Assembly: GCA_035710515.1 (NCBI GenBank)
Contig: DASTDE010000001.1
Span: 310,001 to 374,000 of the forward strand
Source of the DNA: Candidatus Rubrimentiphilum sp.
GTDB lineage: Bacteria > Vulcanimicrobiota > Vulcanimicrobiia > Vulcanimicrobiales > Vulcanimicrobiaceae
DNA: 64,000 bases
Direction: 5' to 3'
The notes beneath the pieces are model-generated. The model made no database searches. It was given only the letters and a program-made list of their open reading frames with translations, and was not told where the DNA came from. Of this stretch, positions 32,185-41,468 are shown one piece after another; position 1 is the stretch's first letter; each line of letters starts with the position of its first letter. Position numbers and translations under genes: made by a program.

Positions 32185-33584
32185 CCGAAGAGCAACTCGC
32201 CTTTTCCGATGCGACGACGCTCGGCTCGCTGATCGCAAAAAAGAAAGTCTCGTCGGTCGAACTGACCAAACTCTATCTCGCACGCTTGCAAAAATACGGC
32301 AGTACGTACGGAGCAGTCGTTACCATTATGTACGACCGCGCGCTGCGCGAGGCGCGCAGCGCCGATCGCGAGCTGGCGGCCGGAAAATCGCGCGGGCCGC
32401 TGCACGGCGTGCCGTACGGCGTGAAAGATCTGTTGGCAGCCGTCGGCGCGCCGACCACCTGGGGTGCGGCGCCATACCGCAATCAAGTCTTCGATTTTGA
32501 CGCCACCGTCGTGCAGAAGCTGCGCGCGGCCGGCGGCGTACTGCTCGCGAAGCTCGCCATGGTGGAATTGGCCGGCGGTTTCGGTTACGACGATGCCGAC
32601 GCATCGTTCACGGGCCCGGGACGCACGCCGTGGAATCGCGATTACTGGAGCGGCGGATCTTCGAGCGGACCCGGAGCGGCTGTGGCCGCCGGGCTGGTCG
32701 GCTTTGCGATCGGATCCGAAACGAATGGATCGATCATGGCACCGGCCGCGTACTGCGGCGTCGCCGGCTTGCGTCCGACGTACGGGCGCGTGAGCCGTCA
32801 CGGGGCCATGGCGCTGATGTGGACCTCCGACAAACTGGGGCCGATGTGCCGCTCGGCACGTGACACCGAGCTCGTGCTCCGCGCGATTGCAGGCCACGAT
32901 CCCGCCGATCGCACGTCGCTCGACGCGCCGTTCTTGGGTATCCGCGGCCGCAAGCCGAAGATCGGCGTCCTGGCGCGATCGACCGAGCGCATCATGCCGG
33001 CAGTCGCCACGAACTTTCTCGCTTCACTGGACGTGCTGCGCGAATTCGCCGACGTCACCACAAATGTTGCGCTGCCGCGCGGCCCGTACGGCTCCGTCTT
33101 CGAGGCGATCTTCGCGGGCGAATGCGCTTCGGCGTTCCGCGATCTCATCGAAAGCGGAAAGTCCCGCGAATTGCAATCTACCGACGATCGCTTGGGCGGC
33201 TATCAAGTCTACAACGCGCTCGCGGTCGACTATGTGGATGGAATGCGCCGCCGGACACTGCTGAACGAAGCCGTTGGAAAGGCCTTCGCCGGTTACGACG
33301 CGATCGTTCATCCAACGCGATCGACGGTTTCATATCCGGTCGGCATCAAGTTCGAAAAAGCCTACCCCGCAAAATTCAACGGCGTCACCGGCCTCGGCAG
33401 TCCCGGCAATCTCGCCGGCCTTCCGGAGATCAGCGTTCCCAACGGCTTCGGCGATCACAACTTGCCGACGGGTATGGCGATGATGGGCCGCGCTTGGGGC
33501 GAGATGCAGATCACTTCTATTGCAAAAGCTTATCAAGCTCGCACCTCATTCCATAAGCAACACCCGAAGCTTGTTGTAGTCTAA
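32181..33584 (+). CDS. amidase signature family protein
   Basis: A Ser-cisSer-Lys amidohydrolase, 467 residues. The catalytic Lys is in GVPYGVKDLLAAVG (about 80), and the Gly/Ser-rich core WSGGSSSGPGAAVAAGLVGF (about 158) carries the cis-Ser. The nucleophile Ser is in GSETNGSIMAPAAYCGVAGL. It is related to GatA-type and aryl or peptide amidases, but the lack of gatB/gatC nearby argues against tRNA amidation. ATG 32181 overlaps the small secreted protein gene. Substrate unknown. Confidence 0.85.
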   Translation: MTEEQLAFSDATTLGSLIAKKKVSSVELTKLYLARLQKYGSTYGAVVTIMYDRALREARSADRELAAGKSRGPLHGVPYGVKDLLAAVGAPTTWGAAPYRNQVFDFDATVVQKLRAAGGVLLAKLAMVELAGGFGYDDADASFTGPGRTPWNRDYWSGGSSSGPGAAVAAGLVGFAIGSETNGSIMAPAAYCGVAGLRPTYGRVSRHGAMALMWTSDKLGPMCRSARDTELVLRAIAGHDPADRTSLDAPFLGIRGRKPKIGVLARSTERIMPAVATNFLASLDVLREFADVTTNVALPRGPYGSVFEAIFAGECASAFRDLIESGKSRELQSTDDRLGGYQVYNALAVDYVDGMRRRTLLNEAVGKAFAGYDAIVHPTRSTVSYPVGIKFEKAYPAKFNGVTGLGSPGNLAGLPEISVPNGFGDHNLPTGMAMMGRAWGEMQITSIAKAYQARTSFHKQHPKLVVV

Positions 33585-33650
33585 AGCAATGGGTCGGGCC
33601 GCACGAGCGATTAACCATGCAAAAAAGCGAGTGCGGCCTGACCCATTGCT
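33585..33650. repeat. 20-bp inverted repeat after the amidase gene
   Basis: Arms 33585-33604 and 33631-33650 pair over 19 of 20 bases (AGCAATGGGTCGGGCCGCAC and its complement) around a 26-nt loop. It begins directly at the amidase stop codon and no T run follows. It may be a transcription end structure or a copy of a genome-wide palindromic repeat. Confidence 0.6.
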
Positions 33651-33674
33651 GCCCGGCATGGTCCGATTGCGACT

Positions 33675-34556
33675 ATGGACGTAACGCTCGCCGCCGCAAC
33701 CGAACAATTACCTGCGGGGCGCGGCTATTTCGCGGACGTTTGGCGGAGGCTGACAAAGTCGCCCGGGGCGCTTATCGGTCTCGGGCTGATCGCCATTCTC
33801 GTTGTGACCGCGGCTTTTGCGCCGCTGATAGCGCATAGCGATCCGCTGGCCCAGAACCTCGCGCAGCAATCGCAGCACCCCAGCCTGGCGCATCCATTCG
33901 GAACGGACAAGCTTGGGCGCGACTTGTTCTCGCGGATCGTTTACGGTTCGCGCATCTCGATTCGCATCGGGTTCTTGGCAGTGAGCATTGCGATCACCAT
34001 TGGCACGCTCTTCGGCGTCCTCGGCGGCTATTTGGGCAAAGCGACCGACGGCGCGATCATGTCATTCATGGATCTCATGCTGGCATTTCCATCGATCATT
34101 TTGGCAATCGGCATCACGACGATCTTGGGCCCGAGCATCAACCATCTGATGATCGCCGTCGGCATTGTGTACATCCCGCAGTACGCGCGGCTGGCTCGGT
34201 CTTCAGTGCTTTCGGTCAAGGAGTTGGAGTACGTCGAAGCCGCCAAAGCGCTCGGTGCGCGCATACCGAGGATTTTGTGGCGGCACATCATGCCGAATAT
34301 TCTCGCGCCGCTGATCGTGCAAGCGATGCTTGGCATCGGAACCGCCGAACTCGAAGCGGCCGGACTCTCATATCTAGGCTTGGGCGCGCGTCCGCCGGCG
34401 CCCGAATGGGGCGCGATGCTCAACGACGCGCGTGACTATTGGCTCTCGGCACCGTGGTCGCTGATTTTTCCGGGCGCGGCCATCACGCTAATGGTTCTCG
34501 GTTTCAATCTCTTGGGTGACGGATTGCGGGACGCACTCGATCCCACCCAGCGGTAA
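33675..34556 (+). CDS. peptide/nickel-type ABC transporter permease (DppC/OppC)
   Basis: 293 residues with six membrane helices. The N-terminal OppC_N segment (WRRLTKSPGALIGLGLIAIL) is followed by HPFGTDKLGRDLFSRIVYGS, the usual DppC motif. The cytoplasmic EAA loop is EYVEAAKALGARIPRILWRH, and the end GFNLLGDGLRDALDPTQR is typical. Its normal partners (DppB permease, ATPases, binding protein) are absent here, so they must be elsewhere or lost. It is followed 3 nt later by an EamA transporter gene. Confidence 0.85.
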   Translation: MDVTLAAATEQLPAGRGYFADVWRRLTKSPGALIGLGLIAILVVTAAFAPLIAHSDPLAQNLAQQSQHPSLAHPFGTDKLGRDLFSRIVYGSRISIRIGFLAVSIAITIGTLFGVLGGYLGKATDGAIMSFMDLMLAFPSIILAIGITTILGPSINHLMIAVGIVYIPQYARLARSSVLSVKELEYVEAAKALGARIPRILWRHIMPNILAPLIVQAMLGIGTAELEAAGLSYLGLGARPPAPEWGAMLNDARDYWLSAPWSLIFPGAAITLMVLGFNLLGDGLRDALDPTQR

Positions 34557-34559
34557 ATA

Positions 34560-35393
34560 ATGCCGATCGTTCTGGGTTTGCTCGCCGCCGTGTTCTACGG
34601 CTCGGCGGACTTTTGCGGCGGCTTCGCGACGCGGCGCAGCCCGATGTTTGCGGTGACGGTGATCTCGCAGGCCGTCGGCTTAGCGCTCATCCTCTGCGCG
34701 CTTCCGTTTTTTCCGGGACGCCCGACGCTGCAAGCACTTGAGGTGGGGTTCGTCGCGGGCATGTGCGGCGGACTGGGATTGCTGCTGCTCTACCATGCGC
34801 TGTCCATTGGAAAGATGGGCGTCGTGTCGCCCATCACGGCCGTGCTGGCGGCTTTAACCCCGGTGATCGTCGGCGCAGTGCGCGGCGAACATTTGAGTAA
34901 CTTTAAACTCGCCGGTGTCGCCGTTGCGCTGCTCGCGGTTATCCTCATATCGCTTTCGACTGAAGCGGACGGCACGTTCGAATTCTCGACTGCCGGCGTG
35001 AAAGAAGCGATTGCATCGGGCATTATCTTGGGCGGCTTCTATACGTTTCTCGCGTTAGGTGGAAAGGAGGCGGGTCTTTACCCGATCGTCTCCGCGCGCC
35101 TCGGCTCGATCGCTCTTTTGTTGGTCATCGCCGTCGTGATGCGGCGCAGCATCGTCGCAGCTCCGGCGGCGCTCGGCGTGATCGTCTTAGCCGGCGCGCT
35201 CGACATGGCGGCAAATGCATTCTACGTGCTCGCAGCTTTGGCCGGCTATCTTTCGATCGCAGCGGTTCTCACGTCGCTCTATCCGGCGAGCACGGTGTTT
35301 CTTGCCCGAATCGTATTGGGCGAGCGGCTCGCAGTGTTGCAGAAGATCGGCGTCGCTTTTGCGCTTGCCGGCGTCGCGCTGATCGCGAGCTAA
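34560..35393 (+). CDS. EamA/DMT-family transporter
   Basis: 277 residues with about ten hydrophobic helices in two EamA repeats. The first repeat ends near GVVSPITAVLAALTPVIVGA, the second near YLSIAAVLTSLYPASTVFLARIVLGERL, the sequence signature of the family's last helices. It probably exports metabolites across the inner membrane; substrate unknown. It starts 3 nt after the ABC permease gene and overlaps the convergent dehydrogenase gene by 4 nt. Confidence 0.8.
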   Translation: MPIVLGLLAAVFYGSADFCGGFATRRSPMFAVTVISQAVGLALILCALPFFPGRPTLQALEVGFVAGMCGGLGLLLLYHALSIGKMGVVSPITAVLAALTPVIVGAVRGEHLSNFKLAGVAVALLAVILISLSTEADGTFEFSTAGVKEAIASGIILGGFYTFLALGGKEAGLYPIVSARLGSIALLLVIAVVMRRSIVAAPAALGVIVLAGALDMAANAFYVLAALAGYLSIAAVLTSLYPASTVFLARIVLGERLAVLQKIGVAFALAGVALIAS

Positions 35394-36466
35394 AGACTAG
35401 ACCACACGTCGAGCTTGCGCTTGACGCGATCGATCACGGCGTCGGTGAAATCCGTCGTCGATGCATGGCCGCCGAGGTCGCTGGTTGCGATGCCCTCGTG
35501 AACGGCCTCCAGCGTCGATTCGTAGATCGCCCGCGATGCGTTCTGCGCACGTTTGTCTTCCATATAAGAAAGCAGCGCGCCGGAGGCGAGGATCATCGCC
35601 ATCGGATTGGCGACGTTCTTGCCGAAGAGACGGGGAGCCGTGCCGTGCGGCGCTTCGGTCATCACGACCGACGGTTCGAGGCCCTCTTCAAAGGAAAGCA
35701 AAACCGATTCCGCGCCGGCAATCGAGCCGAAGAGCTGGATCACCAAATCCGACAGGCAGTCGCCGTCGCGGTTGAGCGCCGGAATGACCATCGGGATCTC
35801 GCCATCGGTACTCAGCAGCAGCGCATATGTGGCGTCGATCAATTGCGGATCGTATGGCACATCGGGATGGCGTGCGGCGGCGGCATCCATCTCTTCCTTG
35901 AACATGCCTTCGTAAACCGGGCTTACGGTATATTTGGGGCCGCCGAAAACTTTGGCGTGCATGCGCGCGGCATGCACGAAAGCGTACTCGGCGACGACGC
36001 GGCAAACGCCACGGTCGATCGACTCGGTGCGATAGGCGATCTCGCTCGTGCCTTCGCCCTCGCGCCACTCTTTGGCGCCGTAGGCGTCGCCGACAGCCAT
36101 GCGCACGACGGAGATCGGCGCGTGGACGCCCCCGACCGGCCGGATGCGTGGCAAGCGCCGTCCGGTGCGCACGATCACCTTGCCGTCAACGGCTTTGCGC
36201 AGTATCGCGTTGGGCGATCCGACGTCGTCCTTTTCCTCGGGCGTGATCGTGGCCGCTTTCAATCCGAAGCGTGCGCGCTTCATCGCTTCGGCAGCTTCGA
36301 GTACGACGGCGTTGCGCGTCGCACGGCGGTTTTCGAGTGAAAGATCGAATCGCTCGAATCCCAGCTCCACATCGATCACGGAGCGGTCGAGAACGCGTAG
36401 CGCTTCGAGCAGCAGCTCTTGTCCGGTCTGGTCGCCTTCGAGAACTACGATGCTGGTCGGGGTCAA
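35390..36466 (-). CDS. isocitrate/isopropylmalate dehydrogenase family protein
   Basis: 358 residues. It opens with TSIVVLEGDQTGQELLLEAL, the nucleotide-fold start of the family. LGLKA-type KAATITPEEKD and PVGGVHAPISVVR carry substrate-binding residues. LLLSTDGEIPMVIPALNRDGDCLSDL holds the metal Asp residues, and MTEAPHGTAPRLFGKNVANP the cofactor loop. It is nearest to short NAD-type isocitrate dehydrogenases. TTG 36466 with GGAG upstream is preferred over a start at 36508. It would oxidise isocitrate to 2-oxoglutarate in the TCA cycle. Divergent from ftsK. Confidence 0.8.
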   Translation of the reverse strand: MTPTSIVVLEGDQTGQELLLEALRVLDRSVIDVELGFERFDLSLENRRATRNAVVLEAAEAMKRARFGLKAATITPEEKDDVGSPNAILRKAVDGKVIVRTGRRLPRIRPVGGVHAPISVVRMAVGDAYGAKEWREGEGTSEIAYRTESIDRGVCRVVAEYAFVHAARMHAKVFGGPKYTVSPVYEGMFKEEMDAAAARHPDVPYDPQLIDATYALLLSTDGEIPMVIPALNRDGDCLSDLVIQLFGSIAGAESVLLSFEEGLEPSVVMTEAPHGTAPRLFGKNVANPMAMILASGALLSYMEDKRAQNASRAIYESTLEAVHEGIATSDLGGHASTTDFTDAVIDRVKRKLDVWSSL

Positions 36467-36492
36467 ATGAACTCCTATTAAAATGAAGAAGT

Positions 36493-38802
36493 ATGCAGTC
36501 CATGGCACGCGTGCGCCGCCGGGCGGCGAAATCGCGACTGAACTATGAGATCGCCGGCATGGCGGCGATCGGCATCGCCGTTCTACTGGCGGTTGCGCTC
36601 ACTTTGGCGCCGGCGCATGCCGGATACATCGGCGCCGCCACCGCGCGAGCTCTCCACTGGACCTTTGGAGCCGCCGCCGGGCTTTTCCCGGTTCTCATCG
36701 CGCTCTTCGGCGCAATCATCTTCCTGGAGATCAACCTGACGCGCATCATGGCGACTTTTGGCGTTGCCGCGCTGGGCTATTTTATACTGATCGACGCCTC
36801 GCTTGCCAAACGCGGCGGCTTTCTCGGGACCGAGTTGTGGCGTGGCCTCTCGGCGCTGCTCGGATTAACCGGATCGCGGATCGTGATCGGGCTGATCGCG
36901 GTGTTGCTGCTCGTCTGGATCAGCGACGTTTCCGTCAAGAAGATCATCGGCTGGCTCGTCCTCGTATTTTCAAAGCTACGCATGCCAAAAGTGCGCCTTG
37001 CGTTGCCGGAGGGACACGAAACGCTGCGTGACGCGTTCGCGCTGCCCGCGACCCAGCCCAAGAAAGAGCGCACCGATCTCGCGAGTACCGCGATCATTCC
37101 GGTGGAACCGGTTGCGGCGCCTCTGCCGGTGGCCGTGGATTACGAAGATGAAGAAGTCCTTGAAGATGATGCGGCGGATGATGAAGAGGAAGAGGAAGCC
37201 GACGACGATCCCGATATCGGCGAAGAAGAAGACGACGAAGAGCTCGACGATGAGACGGACGACGACGATCTCGACGAAGACGAGGATGAAGACGAAGACG
37301 AAGATGCAGATGAGCCGGCCGTTTCCGGCGAGTACGAATCGGCCGCGGCTGTAGCCGGCGGCCCGCGAGCCTACAAGTTACCGGATCTCTCGCTGTTCGA
37401 TCCACCGCAAGCGCAGGCGGTCGACGACTCGACGCGGTCCCACGTCCTCGAAGATACGCTGGCCTCGTTCGGGGTCGGCGCCAAGGTCGTGCACATCGAG
37501 CGCGGCCCGTCCGTCACGCGGTACGAACTCAAGCCCGACCGCGGCGTCAAGATTTCGAAGATTGCGAACTTGGCCGACGACCTGGCGCTGGCGCTCGCCG
37601 CTACCAGCGTACGAATCGAAGCGCCGATTCCCGGCAAGTCGGCCGTCGGCATCGAGGTTCCCAACAAGACCGTTTCGATCGTTTCGATTCGCGAGATTCT
37701 GGAAGCGCTGCCGCAGCGGGGGCAAGTTCCGCCGCTGTGGATGGCACTCGGCAAGGACGTTCCAGGCCGTGCCGTGCTGGGCGATCTTTCGAGGATGCCG
37801 CACATGCTGATTGCCGGCGCCACCGGCTCGGGAAAATCCGTTTGCTTGAACTCCGTGATCGCGTCGTTGCTTGTCAGCGCGACTCCGGATCAAGTGCAGA
37901 TCTTGATGATCGATCCCAAGCGCGTCGAGCTCGTGATGTACAACGGCATCCCGCACCTTATAAAAGAGGTTATCACCGATCCGCGACTGGCTGCGGGCGC
38001 GCTCTTCGAGATGACCAAAGAGATGGAAGCGCGGTACGAGCGCTTCGCCAAGGCGGGCGTGCGCAAGATCGAAGAGTACAATGCGAAGTATCCCGACGAG
38101 AATCTTCCGTACGTCGTGATCGTCATCGACGAGCTCGCCGATCTCATGCTGATTGCGCCGGCTCGGGTCGAGACGACGATCATGCGCCTCGCGCAACTCG
38201 CGCGCGCCACCGGCATACACTTGATTGTCGCAACGCAGCGGCCGTCGGTCGACGTCATCACCGGGCTCATCAAAGCCAACATTCCATCGCGCATCGCATT
38301 TGCCGTTACATCCCAGGTTGATTCGCGCACGATTCTCGACCTGGTCGGCGCGGAGCGGCTGCTGGGCCGCGGCGACATGCTCTATCTGCCGATCGATTCA
38401 CCCAAGCCGATTCGTGCGCAGGGCGCCTTCATCTCCGGCGGCGAGCTGCAGCGGCTGATACATTTTTGGACGAAACAGGCGCGCCCGCAGAATCTGCTCG
38501 ACGTGGACATTCAACCGATTTCGGATGAGGAGAAGAAAGACGTCGACCCGCTCTGCTTCGAGGCGGCGAAGTTCATCATCGAAAGCAATTACGCGTCAAC
38601 GGCCGCGCTGCAATCGCAGTTTTCAATCGGCCACCCGCGCGCTGTACGCATAATGAAGCAGCTTGAAGAACTAAAAGTGGTCGGACCGCACGAAGGCACG
38701 AAGCCGCGCCGCATCCATTTCGGCTTGGACGATTTGGAGCGCATATCCGATCGGTTTGGAACCGAGCGGGGACAACAAGATCTCTTCGCCGCTGGTTCCT
38801 GA
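36493..38802 (+). CDS. ftsK: DNA translocase FtsK/SpoIIIE
   Basis: 769 residues. Four or five membrane helices fill the first 160. An unusually acidic linker at about 215-275 is almost only Asp and Glu. The motor domain has Walker A GATGSGKSV near 441 and Walker B VIVIDELADLM. The C-terminal winged gamma domain (ALQSQFSIGHPRAVRIMKQL) recognises polar DNA sequences. It pumps chromosome DNA through the division septum. ATG 36493 is 27 nt from the divergent dehydrogenase start. Confidence 0.93.
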   Translation: MQSMARVRRRAAKSRLNYEIAGMAAIGIAVLLAVALTLAPAHAGYIGAATARALHWTFGAAAGLFPVLIALFGAIIFLEINLTRIMATFGVAALGYFILIDASLAKRGGFLGTELWRGLSALLGLTGSRIVIGLIAVLLLVWISDVSVKKIIGWLVLVFSKLRMPKVRLALPEGHETLRDAFALPATQPKKERTDLASTAIIPVEPVAAPLPVAVDYEDEEVLEDDAADDEEEEEADDDPDIGEEEDDEELDDETDDDDLDEDEDEDEDEDADEPAVSGEYESAAAVAGGPRAYKLPDLSLFDPPQAQAVDDSTRSHVLEDTLASFGVGAKVVHIERGPSVTRYELKPDRGVKISKIANLADDLALALAATSVRIEAPIPGKSAVGIEVPNKTVSIVSIREILEALPQRGQVPPLWMALGKDVPGRAVLGDLSRMPHMLIAGATGSGKSVCLNSVIASLLVSATPDQVQILMIDPKRVELVMYNGIPHLIKEVITDPRLAAGALFEMTKEMEARYERFAKAGVRKIEEYNAKYPDENLPYVVIVIDELADLMLIAPARVETTIMRLAQLARATGIHLIVATQRPSVDVITGLIKANIPSRIAFAVTSQVDSRTILDLVGAERLLGRGDMLYLPIDSPKPIRAQGAFISGGELQRLIHFWTKQARPQNLLDVDIQPISDEEKKDVDPLCFEAAKFIIESNYASTAALQSQFSIGHPRAVRIMKQLEELKVVGPHEGTKPRRIHFGLDDLERISDRFGTERGQQDLFAAGS

Positions 38803-38859
38803 GAAATAGCCATCACCGCGAATCGTAAGCACGCGATCGAACACCTTGTCGCGGCGCTG

Positions 38860-39447
38860 GTGCTCTTCGCCGCGTTTCTGTTGCTTGGCCGGTATGTAAC
38901 TACGCATCCCGAGCCGCACGCGCTCTCGGTGTTTGCTTTGCAGATACGAGGCCACGGCACAGGCATCGCATGGACCTTTACTGAGATGGGTTGGGGCTAC
39001 GTGCTGGGGCCGCTCTACCTAGCGCTGATCGTGCTTGCGATTTTCCGCCCGGAGTGGCGCCTGCCGGCGTTATTCACGGTTGCTGTCGCGTTGATCTGCT
39101 GGTTCGCTGCAACCGAGTTCCAGCATTTCTTTGCGCGGCCGCGCCGCACCGACTGGTTGATACGCCATGAGACCGCGTTCTCATATCCCAGTTCGCATGC
39201 GGCAATCTCGACCGGGTTTTACTTCTTGAGCGGACTCTTTGCACTGCGATCGCAGCTGCCTAACTGGCTGCGCTATACCTTGTTCACGGTGCTGACGTTC
39301 ATCACGCTGGCGATCATCTGGTCGCGGATCGAACTGGCGGCTCATCACATCACGGACGTCATCGGCGGCGTGATGCTTGCCTTGTCGATTATCCTGGCCG
39401 GAACGGCGGTGATGGAGTTCGCCGGCCATCCGGTCGTCGAGCGTTGA
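38860..39447 (+). CDS. PAP2-family membrane phosphatase
   Basis: 195 residues with five or six helices. The family motifs are ARPRRTDWL (about 90), YPSSHAAIST with the catalytic His (about 109) and SRIELAAHHITDVIGG with the second His and the Asp (about 150-165). It resembles undecaprenyl-diphosphatase BcrC and lipid phosphatases. GTG 38860 is the first standard start, but the hydrophobic stretch begins upstream in the same open frame, so the true start may use a rare codon nearer ftsK. It precedes mqnE by 22 nt. Confidence 0.75.
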   Translation: MLFAAFLLLGRYVTTHPEPHALSVFALQIRGHGTGIAWTFTEMGWGYVLGPLYLALIVLAIFRPEWRLPALFTVAVALICWFAATEFQHFFARPRRTDWLIRHETAFSYPSSHAAISTGFYFLSGLFALRSQLPNWLRYTLFTVLTFITLAIIWSRIELAAHHITDVIGGVMLALSIILAGTAVMEFAGHPVVER

Positions 39448-39469
39448 AGAGCCGCCGCCACCAGGGGGG

Positions 39470-40645
39470 ATGCTGCCGATTCCGAAGCATCGGCTGATGG
39501 CTGCGCACGTGATCGACCCGGCTCTCAAACCCATCGAACACAAAGTTGAGGAAGGCATCCCGCTTTCGTTTGAAGACGGGCTGACGCTGTTTGCGACGCG
39601 CGATCTGCACTCGCTTGGCCGCATGGCGCGCGCGCAGAAGGAACGCAAGAGCGGCAAAAAAGTCTATTACGTGCTGAACCGCTACATCAATTCGACAAAT
39701 GTCTGTTATGCGGGCTGCAAATTCTGTTCGTTTGCGGCAGATGAGTTCAAGGAGCCCGAGCGCATCGTGCGCATGGCCGCCGAGCAAGTGCTGGCCAAGG
39801 CGCTGGAGACCGGCACGAACTTCAATCAGATTCACATCGTCGGCGGCCACGATCCGCGCCAACTCTCGCTGGATTACTGGCTTCCGCTGATGCGCCGGTT
39901 CAAGGAACGCCTTCCGCACGTCCAGCTCTCGCTCTTCACCGCCGCCGAGCTCGATTACATGGCCAGGCGCCACCGGATGAAGTATCCGGAGCTCATCGCC
40001 ACGTTGAAGGCAGCCGGGCTCGACAACGTCAACGGCGGCGGCGCCGAGATTTTTGCTCCGGAGACGCGCAGCAAGATTTGTCCGAACAAGGTCGGGACCG
40101 ACAATTGGCTCGCAATTCATGAGGAGCTCCATCGCCAAGGCATCGCCTCGAATGCGACGATGCTGTACGGCCAGATCGAAACGCTCGAGGATCGCGTCGA
40201 CCATTTGATTCGCCTGCGCGAATCGCAAGCGCGCTCGCCGGGCTACAACGCCTTCATTCCGCTGGCGTTTCATCCCGACGGCAACGAACTCAACGATTGC
40301 GGCTGGACGACCGGACTCGACGACTTGAAGATGTTCGCCGTCTCGCGCCTGATGCTGGACAACTTCGATCACATCAAGGCGTACTGGATGATCCAGGGAC
40401 TCAAGATTTGCCAAGTCGCGCTCCATTTCGGCGCCGACGACATGGACGGCACGCACGGCAGCACCGACGAAGAGCTGATCTATCACAGCGCGGGCACGCA
40501 ATCGGGGCAGTACGTGGACGACCGTGAGTTCAGGCGACTCATCGAAGAAGCCGGGTACGTTCCGGTGCGCCGCAACAGCACGTATGAAACGTTTCCCTAC
40601 GATTGGACGCCGCCCGCCGCGCAAGCGGAAGAAGTGTATGCTTAA
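39470..40645 (+). CDS. mqnE: aminofutalosine synthase MqnE
   Basis: A radical SAM enzyme that makes aminodeoxyfutalosine in the futalosine route to menaquinone. The cluster motif CYAGCKFC is C79, C83, C86. QIHIVGGHDPRQLSLDYW and GGGAEIFAPETRSKICPNK are typical of MqnE. Full length at 391 residues. ATG 39470 follows a G-rich stretch; ATG 39497 is a second choice. It overlaps mqnA by 8 nt, and with mqnC forms a three-gene operon. Confidence 0.93.
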   Translation: MLPIPKHRLMAAHVIDPALKPIEHKVEEGIPLSFEDGLTLFATRDLHSLGRMARAQKERKSGKKVYYVLNRYINSTNVCYAGCKFCSFAADEFKEPERIVRMAAEQVLAKALETGTNFNQIHIVGGHDPRQLSLDYWLPLMRRFKERLPHVQLSLFTAAELDYMARRHRMKYPELIATLKAAGLDNVNGGGAEIFAPETRSKICPNKVGTDNWLAIHEELHRQGIASNATMLYGQIETLEDRVDHLIRLRESQARSPGYNAFIPLAFHPDGNELNDCGWTTGLDDLKMFAVSRLMLDNFDHIKAYWMIQGLKICQVALHFGADDMDGTHGSTDEELIYHSAGTQSGQYVDDREFRRLIEEAGYVPVRRNSTYETFPYDWTPPAAQAEEVYA

Positions 40646-41468
40646 CTGCGGGCGCATCAAGTACACAAACGACCTGCCCGTGTACGCGGCATTCGATGAA
40701 GGCGTCATCGCGTATCCCGGCAAGCTGCACGCAGACGTGCCGTCGCGTTTGAACGAGATGATGCGCGATGGGCTGCTCGATGTCGGCCCGATCAGCGCTT
40801 TCGCTTACGCGCAGGACGCCGATCGCTATGTGCTACTGCCCGATCTTTGCATCGGTGCACGCGATGAGGTAATCTCGGTCGTGCTCGTCTCGAACGTGCC
40901 ACCCGCCTTGCTGGACGGCGCGGAGATTGCGGTGACGCCCGAATCGGCGACGGGGCGAAACTTGCTGCGCGTTCTGCTCGAACGGCGCTACAGCGTGCAC
41001 GCGAAGTTTGTCGAAAGCAGCGACACAGCCGCAGCCGCGCTGTCCGGCCAGCCGGCTTTGCTGATAGGCGATAGCGCGATCGACGCGATGCTCACTTTGC
41101 CGGTTGAAAATGTGTACGATCTCGGAACGCTTTGGCACGACTGGACAGGCGAGCAGACGGTTTTCGCCGTCTGGGTCGCGCGCCGCGAAGTCTACGAGCG
41201 CGATCCCGACGCCGTGCGCGCGTGCATGCATGCATTAACCGACGCCTATACATGGGCGCGCGGCAACATGCCGGCGGTCATCGCGCTCGCGCAAGGAATC
41301 ATCGCGCGTCCCGCGGGGTTTTACGAGAATTATTACGCGAAGCTGAACTTTACGTTCCATTCGGCGGCGCAGCGCGGGTTGGCGGCGTACTGCCGCGAGC
41401 TGCTCGCCATCGGCGCCATTGAAGCGTTGCCGCCCATCGTTCCGGAGGCCATTGGTGTCTCTAGCTAG
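40638..41468 (+). CDS. mqnA: chorismate dehydratase MqnA
   Basis: 276 residues of the MqnA/MqnD solute-binding-like fold. It turns chorismate into 3-enolpyruvylbenzoate, the first futalosine step. The opening MLNCGRIKYTNDLPVYAAFD and GLLDVGPISAFAYA agree with MqnA. The mid-part ALLIGDSAIDAM and YDLGTLWHDWTGEQTVFAVW is also diagnostic. ATG 40638 fits the family N-terminus although the frame is open further upstream. It lies between mqnE and mqnC with overlaps on both sides. Confidence 0.9.
   Translation: MLNCGRIKYTNDLPVYAAFDEGVIAYPGKLHADVPSRLNEMMRDGLLDVGPISAFAYAQDADRYVLLPDLCIGARDEVISVVLVSNVPPALLDGAEIAVTPESATGRNLLRVLLERRYSVHAKFVESSDTAAAALSGQPALLIGDSAIDAMLTLPVENVYDLGTLWHDWTGEQTVFAVWVARREVYERDPDAVRACMHALTDAYTWARGNMPAVIALAQGIIARPAGFYENYYAKLNFTFHSAAQRGLAAYCRELLAIGAIEALPPIVPEAIGVSS

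Noticed and set aside
37140-37315. A repeat-like stretch of GAA/GAC/GAT codons
   Set aside because: It encodes the acidic linker of FtsK in frame. It is low-complexity protein sequence and not a DNA repeat element.
37378-38220. A 280-codon open frame on the minus strand
   Set aside because: Antisense to the FtsK motor domain, with no recognisable domain.
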